Origin: Azorinus chamasolen
Taxonomy: Eukaryota > Mollusca > Bivalvia > Cardiida > Solecurtidae
Assembly (NCBI GenBank): GCA_963576725.1
Contig: OY755237.1
Location: forward strand, 53,853,805-53,917,804
Direction: 5' to 3'
DNA: 64,000 bases
Positions within the stretch are counted from its first letter, which is position 1; the number at the start of each line of letters is the position of its first letter. The position numbers and the translations under genes were made by a program. The notes beneath the pieces were generated by a model. The model saw only the letters and a list, made by a program, of their open reading frames with translations, did no database searches and was not told the DNA's origin. Positions 41,739 to 50,502 of the stretch are shown here, piece by piece.

Positions 41739-42117
41739 CCCTTTACCTAGTGAATAGTTAGTAAGGGATAATAACTATAGGACTAATAACTGATTTTTGT
41801 CAAGGCATAGGAGAATACTGTAACCATGACAGAAACTGTAGAACCCCTCTAATGCGACCACTTAATGAATTAACATGGGTGTCTTTATAGGCAGGTGGAG
41901 CTTACTGCATTACTTTTGTCCTGCTTAAGCTACCATCTGCATCTAGCACCCAGAAGTAAACCTCTTTTAGGTGGTTGCATTAGCGGGGTTTTACTGTATG
42001 TACTATGTCATAAGCAAAAGAGAGCAGGCACTGGTTAGACCTTTCGTATAGAAGCCGCCTGATCTGGATCTACTTTGTTCGCAAAGACATGAAAATGCGT
42101 TTATATGAGGTAAAGGT
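41739..42117 (-). mobile_element. TT-a MITE, reverse, holding a PG-1; begins 11 bp inside the intron
   Basis: TTAA 41735-41738 overlaps the end of the splice-donor region of exon 3 (GTAAGTTTTAACC). GACAGAAACTGTAGAA breaks off at the PG-1 and resumes TATGTCATAAGCAAAAG ... TATATGAGGTAAAGG before TTAA. Confidence 0.75.
41836..41996. mobile_element. PG-1 MITE inside the TT-a
   Basis: TGTAGAACCCCTCTAATGCG to TTAGCGGGGTTTTACTG. The left terminus reads CTGT instead of CAGT because it merges with the host sequence GAAACTGTAGAA. The hairpin is shortened. Confidence 0.75.
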
Positions 42118-42154
42118 TTAAAGAATCATATTTCTTTCCAAAATTTATTAAACA

Positions 42155-42537
42155 CAGTAAAACTCTTCTAAAGTGACTACTTTATTAATAAATATATGTT
42201 TTTAAATACAGGCGGTTGCTTAATGCAGGATTATTCTGCACACGTTTCACCATGCATTAACCATTTCCCTCCTACTGACACCTTTTGACGCCTCTGTAAA
42301 ACTATTTTTGAAAACCACTGTGATAAATACAGCATTTTCTTCTATCGAGCTAATACTCTATTTATTACAATGGTCTCAAAACTACGCAATTCTAAAATGT
42401 TCCTTTTCTCTAGTAAATGCTCCTTTTCGATAGATTTATTCAAATATAGCCTATAGGAGGGACTGGTTGAGGCTAACGCACGTTTTAATACCCTAGTTAG
42501 ACCTCTTTCTGCTGGCCGTATTAGACGAGTTGTACTG
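42155..42537. mobile_element. PG-2 MITE interrupted by a TT-h
   Basis: CAGTAAAACTCTTCTAAAGT ... CCATGCA-TTAA lies left of the insertion and TTGA-GGCTAACGCACG ... GACGAGTTGTACTG lies right. TA borders are present. The insertion site is the TTAA of the core motif TGCATTAAGC. Confidence 0.78.
42261..42466 (+). mobile_element. TT-h MITE nested in PG-2
   Basis: CCATTTCCCTCCTACTGAC to TATAGGAGGGACTGG. The stem GTGATAAATACAGCATTTTC is imperfect. TTAA is on the left and TTGA on the right. Confidence 0.78.
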
Positions 42538-42594
42538 TAGTATTGCTCACTCAACACTTTCAATACTGTGGACCAATTTTAATGACCTTTATGC

Positions 42595-42680
42595 AAACAG
42601 TTTGCGTCCAAATAATATGCCGAGTATGCCGAGTAACTCGGTGTGTCACCAGGACATAAACAGTTTGGCACTGACGCTAT
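42595..42680. mobile_element. TT-c core, diverged
   Basis: GCAAACAGTTTGCGTCCAAA, GAGTAACTCGGTGTGTCACC, CATAAACAGTTTGGCACTG. A duplicated ATGCCGAGT is inside. Confidence 0.6.
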
Positions 42681-42784
42681 GTTGGTGTCGGGTTTTTTCT
42701 GAAGAGCATTGCAATTAAAATATATGTTTAGAACTGGGGCATTTTGTAGGAGCCATATGATCAGGGTCTGTTGTGTTTGCTTAA

Positions 42785-42971
42785 CCCTTTCCTGCATAAC
42801 TACGCCTTTCTACGCCTCTGTAAAAGTCACTTTTTGAAACCATTGTGATAAATATTTATCACAATGGTTTCAGAACTACACAATTCTAAAATGTTAATTT
42901 TCTCTAGTTAATACTCCTTTTCAGTAGCTTATTCAGAGGTTGGATCTAAAAATAGCCTATGAAGGAATGGG
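42785..42971 (+). mobile_element. TT-h MITE, complete borders
   Basis: TTAA 42781-42784 and 42972-42975. CCCTTTCCTGCATAACTACG to GAAGGAATGGG. The hairpin tip is deleted, leaving ATAAATATTTATCACAATGG. Confidence 0.83.
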
Positions 42972-43057
42972 TTAACAAACAACATGGGCCCATTTTTGAA
43001 GTTTATCTCATGGTAAAAATTTCCTTGATCATGACGCCATTATAAAACATCAGCTAA

Positions 43058-43520
43058 TGAATATTCATACAATCATGACCTCTGACATGAATAGTCATAC
43101 AGTCATGACCTCTGACATGAATAGTCATAGAGTCATGACCTCTGACATGAATATTCATACAATCATGACCTCTGACATGAATAGTCATACAGTCATGACC
43201 TCTGACATGAATAGTCATACAGTCATGCCCTCTGACATGAATAGTCATACAATCATGACCTCTGACATGAATAGTCATACAGTCATGACCTCTGACATGA
43301 ATAGTCATACAATCATGACCTCTGACATGAATAGTCATACAGTCATGACCTCTGACATGAATAGTCATACAATCATGACCTCTGACATGAATAGTCATAC
43401 AGTCATGACCTCTGACATGAATAGTCATACATTCATGACCTCTGACATGAATAGTCATACAGTCATGACCTCTGACATGAATATTCATACAATCATGACC
43501 TCTGACATGAATAGTCATAG
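43058..43520. repeat. 30-bp minisatellite, about 15 copies, grown from a TT-a end
   Basis: The unit is TGAATAGTCATACAGTCATG plus ACCTCTGACA. Copies with CAGTCATG and CAATCATG alternate through the middle, giving a 60-bp higher-order period. Because 30 is a multiple of three, ORFs of 158 and 178 codons exist on the two strands; both are repeat artefacts. Confidence 0.93.
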
Positions 43521-43564
43521 AGTAAAGGATTGATAGACGAAATAGGTCAACGAATTGCGATATA

Positions 43565-43772
43565 CAGTAGAACCCCTCTAATGCGACCACTTAATTAATA
43601 AACATGGGTGTCTTTAATATAGGCAGGTGGTTGCGAAATGCAGGACAAAGGTATTACAGAAAGCTCCTCTAGGAGCTTTCTGCATTACCTTTGCCCTGCA
43701 TTAATCTACCACCTGCATCTTGCACCCCGAATTATACCTGTTTTAGGTGGTCGCATTAGCGGGGTTTTACTG
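43565..43772. mobile_element. PG-1 MITE, complete, 208 bp
   Basis: CAGTAGAACCCCTCTAATGC to GCATTAGCGGGGTTTTACTG, with TA borders. The hairpin AAAGCTCCTCTAGGAGCTTT is perfect at the tip. This is the cleanest PG-1 copy and a good consensus seed. Confidence 0.9.
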
Positions 43773-44059
43773 TAACGAGATGATATGCAAAAGGTCCTTG
43801 ACTATGGTTCGTTTAGATTTGTAGATCATTAATGATTGTGGCATTAGTATTAATTTGGTATTATGAAAGACAACTCTTTAATTGATGCATAAAAGTATTC
43901 ATAATTAGGTTGTCTTTCCTGGTGTATAGTAATAAACATGATAGCCATTTTGACAGTCTCCATTTGAAATCCTCCAAAATGATCAAAACTGCTTAATAAA
44001 TACTTTATATAAAAATATTTTATATGATTCAATTACTAGTTCTTTCTTCATTTTTGTAC

Positions 44060-44290
44060 GCTACCAGTGCAGACCTATTTCCAGTGCGATGCCTGATCGT
44101 GGTCTGTCCTGAATACACATGAAGAGATAATCAGATCAGAGTCAGTACTGATTGCAAATCACCAGAACCGACTCGTGGTTGCTCACGTGCCTGGCAAACA
44201 GTGTAGATCCTGATTAGATGTCGTTTTTGTCAATGCACCTGCTGCTCTGGGTCTATTTTGTCTTCAATGACACATGTTTGGAAATCCAGT
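44060..44290. mobile_element. TT-b-like cores, decayed
   Basis: CCAGTGCAGACCTATTTCCA, CAGTACTGATTGCAAATCAC, GGCAAACAGTGTAGATCCTG and TGGGTCTATTTTGTC form one and a half diverged cores. Confidence 0.45.
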
Positions 44291-44372
44291 AGCGTTACTT
44301 TTATAAACTGTATGCTATTGTCACTCTTTAGAATCGTCTCAATGCACACGTGTCACTAAGCACCTGCTTTAA

Positions 44373-44600
44373 CCCTTTACCTGGTCAATATTTATGCTTG
44401 AATTTATAACTTCATGAATACTCATTAACTTATTTTTTAAAGGTAAAATTTTAATGGGAATTTTTGGTTTAGGCAAAAAACGTTTAATCAGATTTGTATA
44501 ATTTCATGGGCAAACATAGTAGACCCTGAACAGATGGCTCCTGTGGGAACCGTCTGATCTTGGTCTACTCTGGCTGCAAAGGCGTGAGCGAAATAGTGAA
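44373..44600 (-). mobile_element. TT-a MITE, reverse
   Basis: TTAA-CCCTTTACCTGGTC, core GGGCAAACATAGTAGACCCT, GGCTCCTGTGGGAACC, GGTCTACTCTGGCTGCAAAG. Confidence 0.68.
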
Positions 44601-44605
44601 CAGTT

Positions 44606-44866
44606 TACCTGATAAACATTTATGTGAGAATCAGCCATTAAATACTCGCAGTCATGACGTCATGGCTATTTATTGGTTGATTTTGTTTTGTATATGAACA
44701 CACCGGCTTTATGCCATGACAATTAACTGAGGAGTCAGATCTTTATAGTTCCATTTGCAAATAGCAAAGCGAGCAGCCCCTGGCCAGGTGGCGCCTACAG
44801 GAGCCGTCTGGTCGGATTCTACTCTGTTTGCAAAAACGTAAAATGGCGTCCCTGTCAGGCAAAGGG
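44606..44866 (-). mobile_element. TT-a MITE, reverse
   Basis: TTTACCTGATAAACATTTAT, TGACGTCA at 44655, core arms GCGAGCAGCCCCTGGCC and GGATTCTACTCTGTTTGC, GCAAAGGG before TTAA 44867. It lies head to tail with the preceding copy. Confidence 0.72.
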
Positions 44867-45086
44867 TTAACTGACCATTGTGTTTATTAACTTTATTTAC
44901 TAAATATTTGTAGTCACTGTGAAAGGAGTCCACTGTTTAGTTACTTCGTGACACCCTGTTGAGTACGGGCACGACGGGTGGATAAGATAAACAAATGTTT
45001 ACCCGGATTATTCTGACACCCGGTATGGAAGCCGGCAGGAACCTAAATCCCCTCCCTCTTTTCCAAAGTCTCCAAATATTGAAATA

Positions 45087-45288
45087 CAGTATACTGTGTC
45101 TACAGCGACCATCCAATATAAGTAACATTCTATTTTTAAAGACAGGCGGTAGCTTAATGCAGGATGAAAATTATGCAGAAAGCTCCTAGGAGCTTTCTGC
45201 ATTACTTTCGCCCTGCATTAAGCAATCATCTGATCTTAAAGACCATCCTCTTTATTTATTATGAGGTCGCTGTATGCAGACAGCACTG
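45087..45288. mobile_element. PG-2 MITE
   Basis: CAGTATACTGTGTCTACAGC to GCAGACAGCACTG, TA on the left. The core is nearly perfect: TTAATGCAGGATGAAAATTA and AAAGCTCCTAGGAGCTTTC. Confidence 0.78.
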
Positions 45289-45289
45289 T

Positions 45290-46130
45290 GTGTATTGACT
45301 TATTATATCATATTTTATCTATATACAAGAATGTTGACTTTTCCTTCACTCAGTAGATAATTGTATCCCGCAGCACAGAGTATGTAATGGTTTGGTATGA
45401 CCTACTTTTGGCAATGGGGTAACATTTTTACCTTCTATCTGGAAGAGCTTATTTATTATGAACGATTTCGGTCCCAATCCGTTTCAGGCTTGGTCGTTTC
45501 AGTCCCATTATAAAATATAGCCCTTTTTACGCAAAATTAATCCAACCGATTTGCATTTAAGGGTATATAAATGGCAATTGTGATATGATTGAACGGAAAG
45601 TACCAATATGCGCAGAATCAAATCCAATAGATATATATGTTTTATTAGATAATAAATAAGCTTTCAGTACCAGTATATGCCCTATTATGATAGTCAAGTA
45701 TGGGGAATTATGTCAGTAAGTATCCTGTTTAATTTGAAGTTGTGAAAACTGTAAAGCTAATGCTTGAAATTAAAACAAATCTTGGTTCATTTTGAAAGTA
45801 CACCGAACAATTACGAATGAGCAAACATACTTATCAAGCAATAAATATACAGAGCAAATAGACAAGGAACAAATAGTAATGAATGAACTATATAGCGACG
45901 TAATATAAATATTCCATAAGCAAACAGTGAGTGAGTTGGGGTTTACGGCACTGCGACACTGAATATGTCATATAGCGCCGATGAATGAGATGACATGATG
46001 ATGAGGGATGATATAAGGAAGATGATTTCGGCTAATCTCATTCGTTGCAAAGCAGCGCATGGAATCAAAACCACCGACCTACCTTCCTTTTAGTTCTTGG
46101 CAGAGGGCATAATCTCCGTCAAATAAACAA
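45290..46130. other. AT-rich stretch with nothing recognised
   Basis: No MITE termini or supported exon. GTCAGTAAGTATCC at about 45713 looks like a donor, but no open frame with an ATG precedes it. Confidence 0.4.
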
Positions 46131-46179
46131 AAACATTCCCTGTTGCAATTAAGCCCCAGAACCAAACAAACCAAACCCA

Positions 46180-46275
46180 CAAGCAAACAGAGCAGACCCC
46201 GATCAGGCTAACCCTATAGGAGTGTCGAATGTGGGGATGTTCTGTTTTCCAAGGTGTAAAAATGCATTTGTACAT
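46180..46275 (-). mobile_element. TT-a core, diverged
   Basis: AAGCAAACAGAGCAGACCCC and GGGATGTTCTGTTTTCCAAG. The stem is mostly lost. Confidence 0.5.
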
Positions 46276-46279
46276 ATAT

Positions 46280-47270
46280 AAGTACATGTATAGCAAAATA
46301 TAACAACATATTGATCTATTGTCTGAAAAAGATAAAATATGTTTCATCAATTAAAATCTGATGCACGGAACTAACTGCGTGTGCGTGTATATCATTGAAT
46401 GACACGTGAAAATGAACGTTTTGACAATGGCAGAAACTGTAGAATTAGATCTAAGGATCTTTTATATTTAAAGTTGTTTTTTTTTCAGTTTACTATATTG
46501 ACCGTTTCTGATTCTGTTCAATAGTTCTCTGACTCTCCATGCATGTTAAGGACGGACTGTTACAAAATGTAGCTTCTGTGGGTGTTTGATCTGGGTCCAC
46601 CATTTGATATAATTCAAACAGTGCCCCTTGTATACATCGACCCACTGGATAAGAGAGGTAATCTGAACGTCAAACAAACAGGTATCACCGACAGCGGGGA
46701 TCCTCTAAACAAGCTTGTTCACTTGTTTTAAATCACTTCATTTTGCCACGTACTATACTGTCCGAGTTTGAGATCTTAATGGAATTGTACTTGAAAAAGA
46801 CTGTGATGATAGCATTTTGTACACTGACTGTCATTGGTCCTTTTGGTCGACAAAATGGAAGTTTGCGTCAAAACAATGTCATAAAACAGATATAAAAACA
46901 AATGAAAATATATTTTATATGTCGATTTAGCCGTCTGTTCACAAAACAGTTTTCATCTGCAATAGACACCAAGTTCTATTTGGCTTTGGTCTGGAAACAA
47001 ACCCTGTTCAAATAATGGTATGATCATTCTTCATTGTTTGAAGGAAATATATATAAGGGCATATTTACATATTCAAATAGACGGATAAATTGATATGGTG
47101 TAATTTTGTGATCTTTACCTATAGTCAAAATGGGTGGCGTTTGCAAGATTTGATTTGGAATACATGTACTTATACTTAAGTGTTATGGGAAGGGTTTCAT
47201 TTTGCACTATACATCTAAGGCAGAATACATCATGGAGGAAAAGTGGTGCTTGTTTTATTTATCTCTACTC
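46280..47270. other. Mostly unclassified
   Basis: A weak TT-a tail (CAATGGCAGAAACTGTAGAA) is at 46430 and a TGATCTGGGTCCACC arm at about 46588. Otherwise no gene or element. Confidence 0.35.
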
Positions 47271-47289
47271 CATAACTATTCGACTCTAT

Positions 47290-47405
47290 ATTATGTCACA
47301 CGCAACAGAGCAAACCCTGATAAAACGGATCCTACAGGAGCTATCTGATCTGGGTCTACTCTGTTTACAAAGGCGTTTAAATGAGTAAAAGTGTGTGGAG
47401 TAAAG
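47290..47405 (-). mobile_element. TT-a right half, reverse
   Basis: ACGCAACAGAGCAAACCCTG, GATCCTACAGGAGC, TCTGGGTCTACTCTGTTTAC, GGAGTAAAGG. Confidence 0.6.
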
Positions 47406-47586
47406 GTTTATTTAGTAATATTGCTTATTGGTTATACGTCTGAATTTGGGAATATCTAAAGTGCAATAATCAATGGATGTGATTTCCAGTTTACGTGTTA
47501 TTATGAAAAAGAGTGAAACATTTAGATTTTAAAATTCCATTGTTGTTGGGAGAATTGTTTTAGTAATTTTCGCCTCCAACTTGACA

Positions 47587-47693
47587 ATGGCGTCAATGAG
47601 GCATGAAGGTAGAGTCGGTAGTGGTCGACGTATGACTGTCATTCCCGTGCACGGTCTGAGAGGACACGTGCATCACGTACCGCAAAGACAAAG
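47587..47693 (+). CDS. Alternative first coding exon 4 (gene unidentified)
   Basis: ATG 47587 has an excellent context (ACAATGG). Thirty-five codons run to the donor CAAAG|GTGAGG, phase 2. The peptide is strongly basic. It has GRVGSGRRMTV at residues 8-18, where RRMT is a basophilic kinase-type site, and a His-rich end with HGLRGHVHHV. GC content jumps relative to both flanks. The exon is too short for homology recognition. The start context, the donor and the common phase are the evidence. Confidence 0.62.
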
Positions 47694-47757
47694 GTGAGGA
47701 GATTTTCATTTTCCTATTTCTACCTTTTTATAGCCATTTTATTACCCAGTGTTTTAA

Positions 47758-48370
47758 CCCTTTCCCTGTTCAGTATCCGTGTAAGAAACTATGACATCGT
47801 GCGTATTTATTAGCTGAAGTTTTATAATGTAAACTTTTCAAGGAAATATTTGCCTTTGGCAAAAACTGTTGAATCAGACCTGTATCGTGTCAAAAGCACG
47901 CAGGGCAGACTCTGTTCAGACCTGTATCATGTCAAAAGCACGCAGGGCAGACTATGGTCAGACCTGTATCATGGCAAAAGCACGCAAGGCAGACTATGTT
48001 CAGACCTGTATCATGTCAAAAGCACACAGGGTAGACTGATCAGACTTGTATAATGTCAAAAGCACGCAGGGCAGACTCTGTTCAGACCTGTATCATGTCA
48101 AAAGCACACAGGGCAGACTATGGTCAGACCTGTATCATGTCAAAAGCACGCAGGGCAGACTATGGTCAGACCTGTATCATGGCAAAAGCACGCAGGGCAG
48201 ACTCTGGTCAGACCTGTATCATGGCAAAAGCACGCAGGGCAGACTCTGGTCAGACCTGTATCGTGTCAAAAGCACGCAGGGCAGACTCTGACCAGACATG
48301 TATCATGGCAAAAGCACGCAGGGCAGACCCTGATCAGACCTGTATCATGGCAAAAAATAACTGCTGAATG
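47758..48370 (-). mobile_element. TT-a MITE, reverse, with its core region expanded
   Basis: TTAA-CCCTTTCCCTGTTC, TATGACATCGTGCGTATTTA, TTTGGCAAAAACTGTTGAAT are normal TT-a. At 47874 the sequence enters a 42-bp array and does not return to the TT-a hairpin. Confidence 0.7.
47874..48355. repeat. 42-bp minisatellite, about 11 copies, grown from a TT-a segment
   Basis: The unit is TCAGACCTGTATCATGTCAA plus AAGCACGCAGGGCAGACTCTGG in two parts. It corresponds base for base in length to the TT-a segment from TCAGATCTATATTATTTCAT to GCAGACCCTGA. ORFs in three frames are artefacts of the 42-bp period. One further unit is at 48484-48530. Confidence 0.92.
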
Positions 48371-48695
48371 GTTTGGCTTAGGATCTTCAAACTTGCTGTG
48401 GTGGTTGGTCATGGCCACTAGATGGCCACTATTGTTTTTGAAGTCACTAGGTCAAAGATCAAGGTCACCAAGACCTTAGCTTACCAGACATGTATCATGA
48501 CAAAAGCACGCAGGGCAGACGCTGATCAGACCTGTAGCATGGCAAAAAAATAACTGCTGAATAGTTTGGCTTAGGAGCTTCAAACTTGTTGTGGTGATTA
48601 GTCATGACCACTAGATGACCCCTGTTGTTTTTGAGGTCACTAGGTCAAAGGTCACGGGTCTGGGGGTTATACATGTTTAACAAACATCTCTTGTT
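48356..48695. repeat. GGGGGCAT-type repeat 3' end, duplicated with flanking array units
   Basis: CTGAATGGTTTGGCTTAGGA, TCAAACTTG, GTCACTAGGTCAAAG occur at 48363-48465 and again at 48553-48655, each preceded by CATGGCAAAAAATAAC. So a segment of about 190 bp is duplicated. It ends near AACAAACATCTCTTG. Confidence 0.7.
48642..48654 (+). promoter_or_regulatory. Perfect DR1 nuclear-receptor-type sequence
   Basis: AGGTCA-A-AGGTCA, the direct-repeat-1 arrangement recognised by RXR/HNF4-type receptors, lies inside the duplicated repeat. Function is not shown by the sequence. Confidence 0.4.
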
Positions 48696-48718
48696 ACTGG
48701 ATAAAGGTCCTCGTTTAA

Positions 48719-48911
48719 CCCTTTACTTGTCTGAGACTCAGTTTGGCGCATGTACACACGGAGTATACGGTATAATATACATGTGCATCTAATTGTACAC
48801 TTTCTGCCATGACCAGAACTAATGTTTTCCATATGAAATTATAATAGTGTACTTAAGCTAATTATATTCATGTTAGCATTAATTTTACATGAATATTCGT
48901 CAGGTACAATT
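48719..48911 (+). mobile_element. TT-a MITE lacking its hairpin
   Basis: TTAA-CCCTTTACTTGTCTG, TTCTGCCATGACCAGAAC, ACATGAATATTCGTCAGG, TTAA at 48912. Confidence 0.68.
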
Positions 48912-49095
48912 TTAACCTGAGAAAGCTACTGAAGCATGGTATTCCTGTTTACACAATTCTACTCAAGCTGTAGCATTTCAACTATGGTGTCCAAATGTTA
49001 CATTTTTGGAATTGCTCAACCCTTGTAAGAGACGCCTTTGAGAGTAGACCCAGATGATACATATAACCAGAGTCTACTATGTTTGGTATTATATA

Positions 49096-49485
49096 CAGTA
49101 GAACCTGACTTAAACCTCTCCCTTATGTAAGCCCATTTTGACGCATCTGCAAACAGAGTAGACCCAGATCAGACGGCTCCTATAGGAGCCGTCTGATCTG
49201 GGTCTGCTCTGTTTGCTTATGGTGTAACATAGATCTGGTTCTACAGCTTCTGCCTTAGTCATTATTTCCTACATGAATATTCATCAGGGAAAGGATTAAG
49301 CGAGCGTGAAAAGGGGGTCTAATTAAGGGCGTGTAAGCCAGGTAGTAGCTTAATTAGGTCAAAAGTAATGCAGAAAGATCCTATAGTAGTTTTCTGTATT
49401 ACTTTTGCCCTGCATTAAGCAAGCAGCTGCTTTTTAAGATGTATGTCTCCAATCAGTATAAGGTCGCTTACAACAAGTTCTACTG
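49096..49485. mobile_element. PG-2 MITE, middle element
   Basis: CAGTAGAACCTGACTTAA and TAAGGTCGCTTACAACAAGT ... ACTG, with TA borders. The core GTAGCTTAATTAGGTCAAAA is intact. It is interrupted in the TTAA of its left terminal repeat. Confidence 0.83.
49114..49295 (+). mobile_element. TT-a MITE, innermost element
   Basis: TTAA 49110-49113 and 49296-49299. The core CAAACAGAGTAGACCCAGAT ... GGCTCCTATAGGAGCC ... is a perfect palindrome at the tip. The left terminus has lost one C (ACCTCTCCC). Confidence 0.85.
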
Positions 49486-49594
49486 TAGACCAATTCCACA
49501 GTCTCTGTCATGGCCAAAACAATCATGTGTTTATGTACAGTTAGAAAAAACATCAGCTAATGAATAATCATGACGTCACTGTTTCTTACATGAA

Positions 49595-49769
49595 TAGTCG
49601 TCAGATAAAGGGTTAAAACGGATGTATAATAGTCGTCAGATAAAGGGTTAAAACGGATGTATCATAGTCGTCAGATAAAGGGTTAAAACGGATGTATAAT
49701 AGTCGTCAGATAAAGGGTTAAAACGGATGTATAATACTCGTCAGATAAAGGGTTAAAACGGATGTATAA
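49595..49769. repeat. 35-bp minisatellite, five copies, spanning a MITE end and its flank
   Basis: Unit TAGTCGTCAGATAAAGGG-TTAA-AACGGATGTATAA. The first 18 bases are the TT-a terminus; the rest is TTAA plus host flank. Copies are almost identical. Confidence 0.92.
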
Positions 49770-49924
49770 TTTCAACCTTTTGGCATTGATACAAGATTCG
49801 TGAATTTTATTGGCTGAATTCATTTCTTGATTTATTCTACACATTTACCAAAGCTTCATGCACATAAAGCTACAAAATGCCTTTCAGACACTATACATTA
49901 GATATATTTTTAATGATCGCGTAA

Positions 49925-50145
49925 CCCTTTCCTCCATAAATACGTCTTTCTACGCCACTGTAAAAGTCACCTGCTGAAAACATTGTGATAAATAGAGCAT
50001 TTGCTCCTTTAGGAGCAAATACTCTATTTATCACAATGGTTTCAAACTACAAAATTCTAAAATTTTCCTTTTCTTTAGTTAATGTTCCTTTTCGGTAGAT
50101 TTATTCAAAGTGGTTCGATCTAAAAATACACTATGAGGTAATGGG
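49925..50145 (+). mobile_element. TT-h MITE, complete, in a PG-2 right end
   Basis: CCCTTTCCTCCATAAATACG to GAGGTAATGGG. GTAA lies on the left (49921-49924) and TTAA on the right (50146-50149). Outside lie AATGATCGCG and GGCAGGGCCTACTGTA, which join to the PG-2 right terminus. The stem GAGCATTTGCTCCTTTAGGA is complete. Confidence 0.82.
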
Positions 50146-50261
50146 TTAAGGCAGGGCCTACTGTAAACACTATATGACATACAAGTTCGGGCTATTTAAA
50201 ATGCCTGAAACTAACAACAAGAGACATCGCATGGCTGCAAAAAAAAGAAATGTGATATTAA

Positions 50262-50479
50262 TCCCCATATTAACGCCTGTTCACACTTTTGCAAACCTTC
50301 TTCCCAGATCAGACAGCTGCTGTAGGAGCCGTCTGATCAGATCAGGGCTTGCTCTGTTTGCTTACGGAACTTTATAGATCTGATCTTACAGTTTTTATCT
50401 AAGTCAACTTTCCCTTCAACATTTTACATAAAAATAAGCTAATGAAAGTGACTCTAACACACATAGTCATTAGGGAAAG
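50262..50479 (+). mobile_element. TT-a MITE ending 23 bp before the start codon of exon 5
   Basis: TTAA-TCCCCATATTAACGCC, GCAAACCTTCTTCCCAGATC, GGAGCCGTCTGATCAGATCA, ACACATAGTCATTAGGGAAA-GG. Its right end abuts the 5' UTR of exon 5. Confidence 0.7.
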
Positions 50480-50502
50480 GACTAAATGAAGATAGCACGG
50501 CT

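Larger units (their letters stand above)
42735..43530 (+). mobile_element. TT-a MITE with a nested TT-h and an expanded right end
   Basis: GGAGCCATATGATCAGGGTC and TGTGTTTGC lead to TTAA. After the TT-h it resumes with ATGACGCCATTATAAAACAT and CAGCTAATGAATATTCATAC. The end CATAGAGTAAAGG comes only after a 460-bp minisatellite. Confidence 0.72.
49020..49612 (+). mobile_element. TT-a MITE, outer element of a second triple nest
   Basis: CCCTTGTAAGAGACG, GAGAGTAGACCCAGATGATA and GTCTACTATGTTTGGTA stop at 49095. GACCAATTCCACAGTCTCTG, TCATGGCCAAAACAATCATG, TGACGTCA and CAGATAAAGGG resume at 49486. TTAA follows. Confidence 0.8.

Noticed and set aside
43058..43520. CRISPR-like regular array
   Set aside because: There are no unique spacers between repeats; the units are contiguous and the DNA is plainly eukaryotic.
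43054..43590. ORFs of 158 and 178 codons on opposite strands
   Set aside because: Both are the 30-bp minisatellite read in frame; a period divisible by three keeps frames open. No start context, splice signal or flanking coding sequence supports them.
45700..45730. GTAAGT-like donor at 45716
   Set aside because: No open frame with an ATG leads into it.
47850..48479. Four overlapping plus-strand ORFs of 67-119 codons
   Set aside because: Translation of the 42-bp array in several frames, not a repeat protein.
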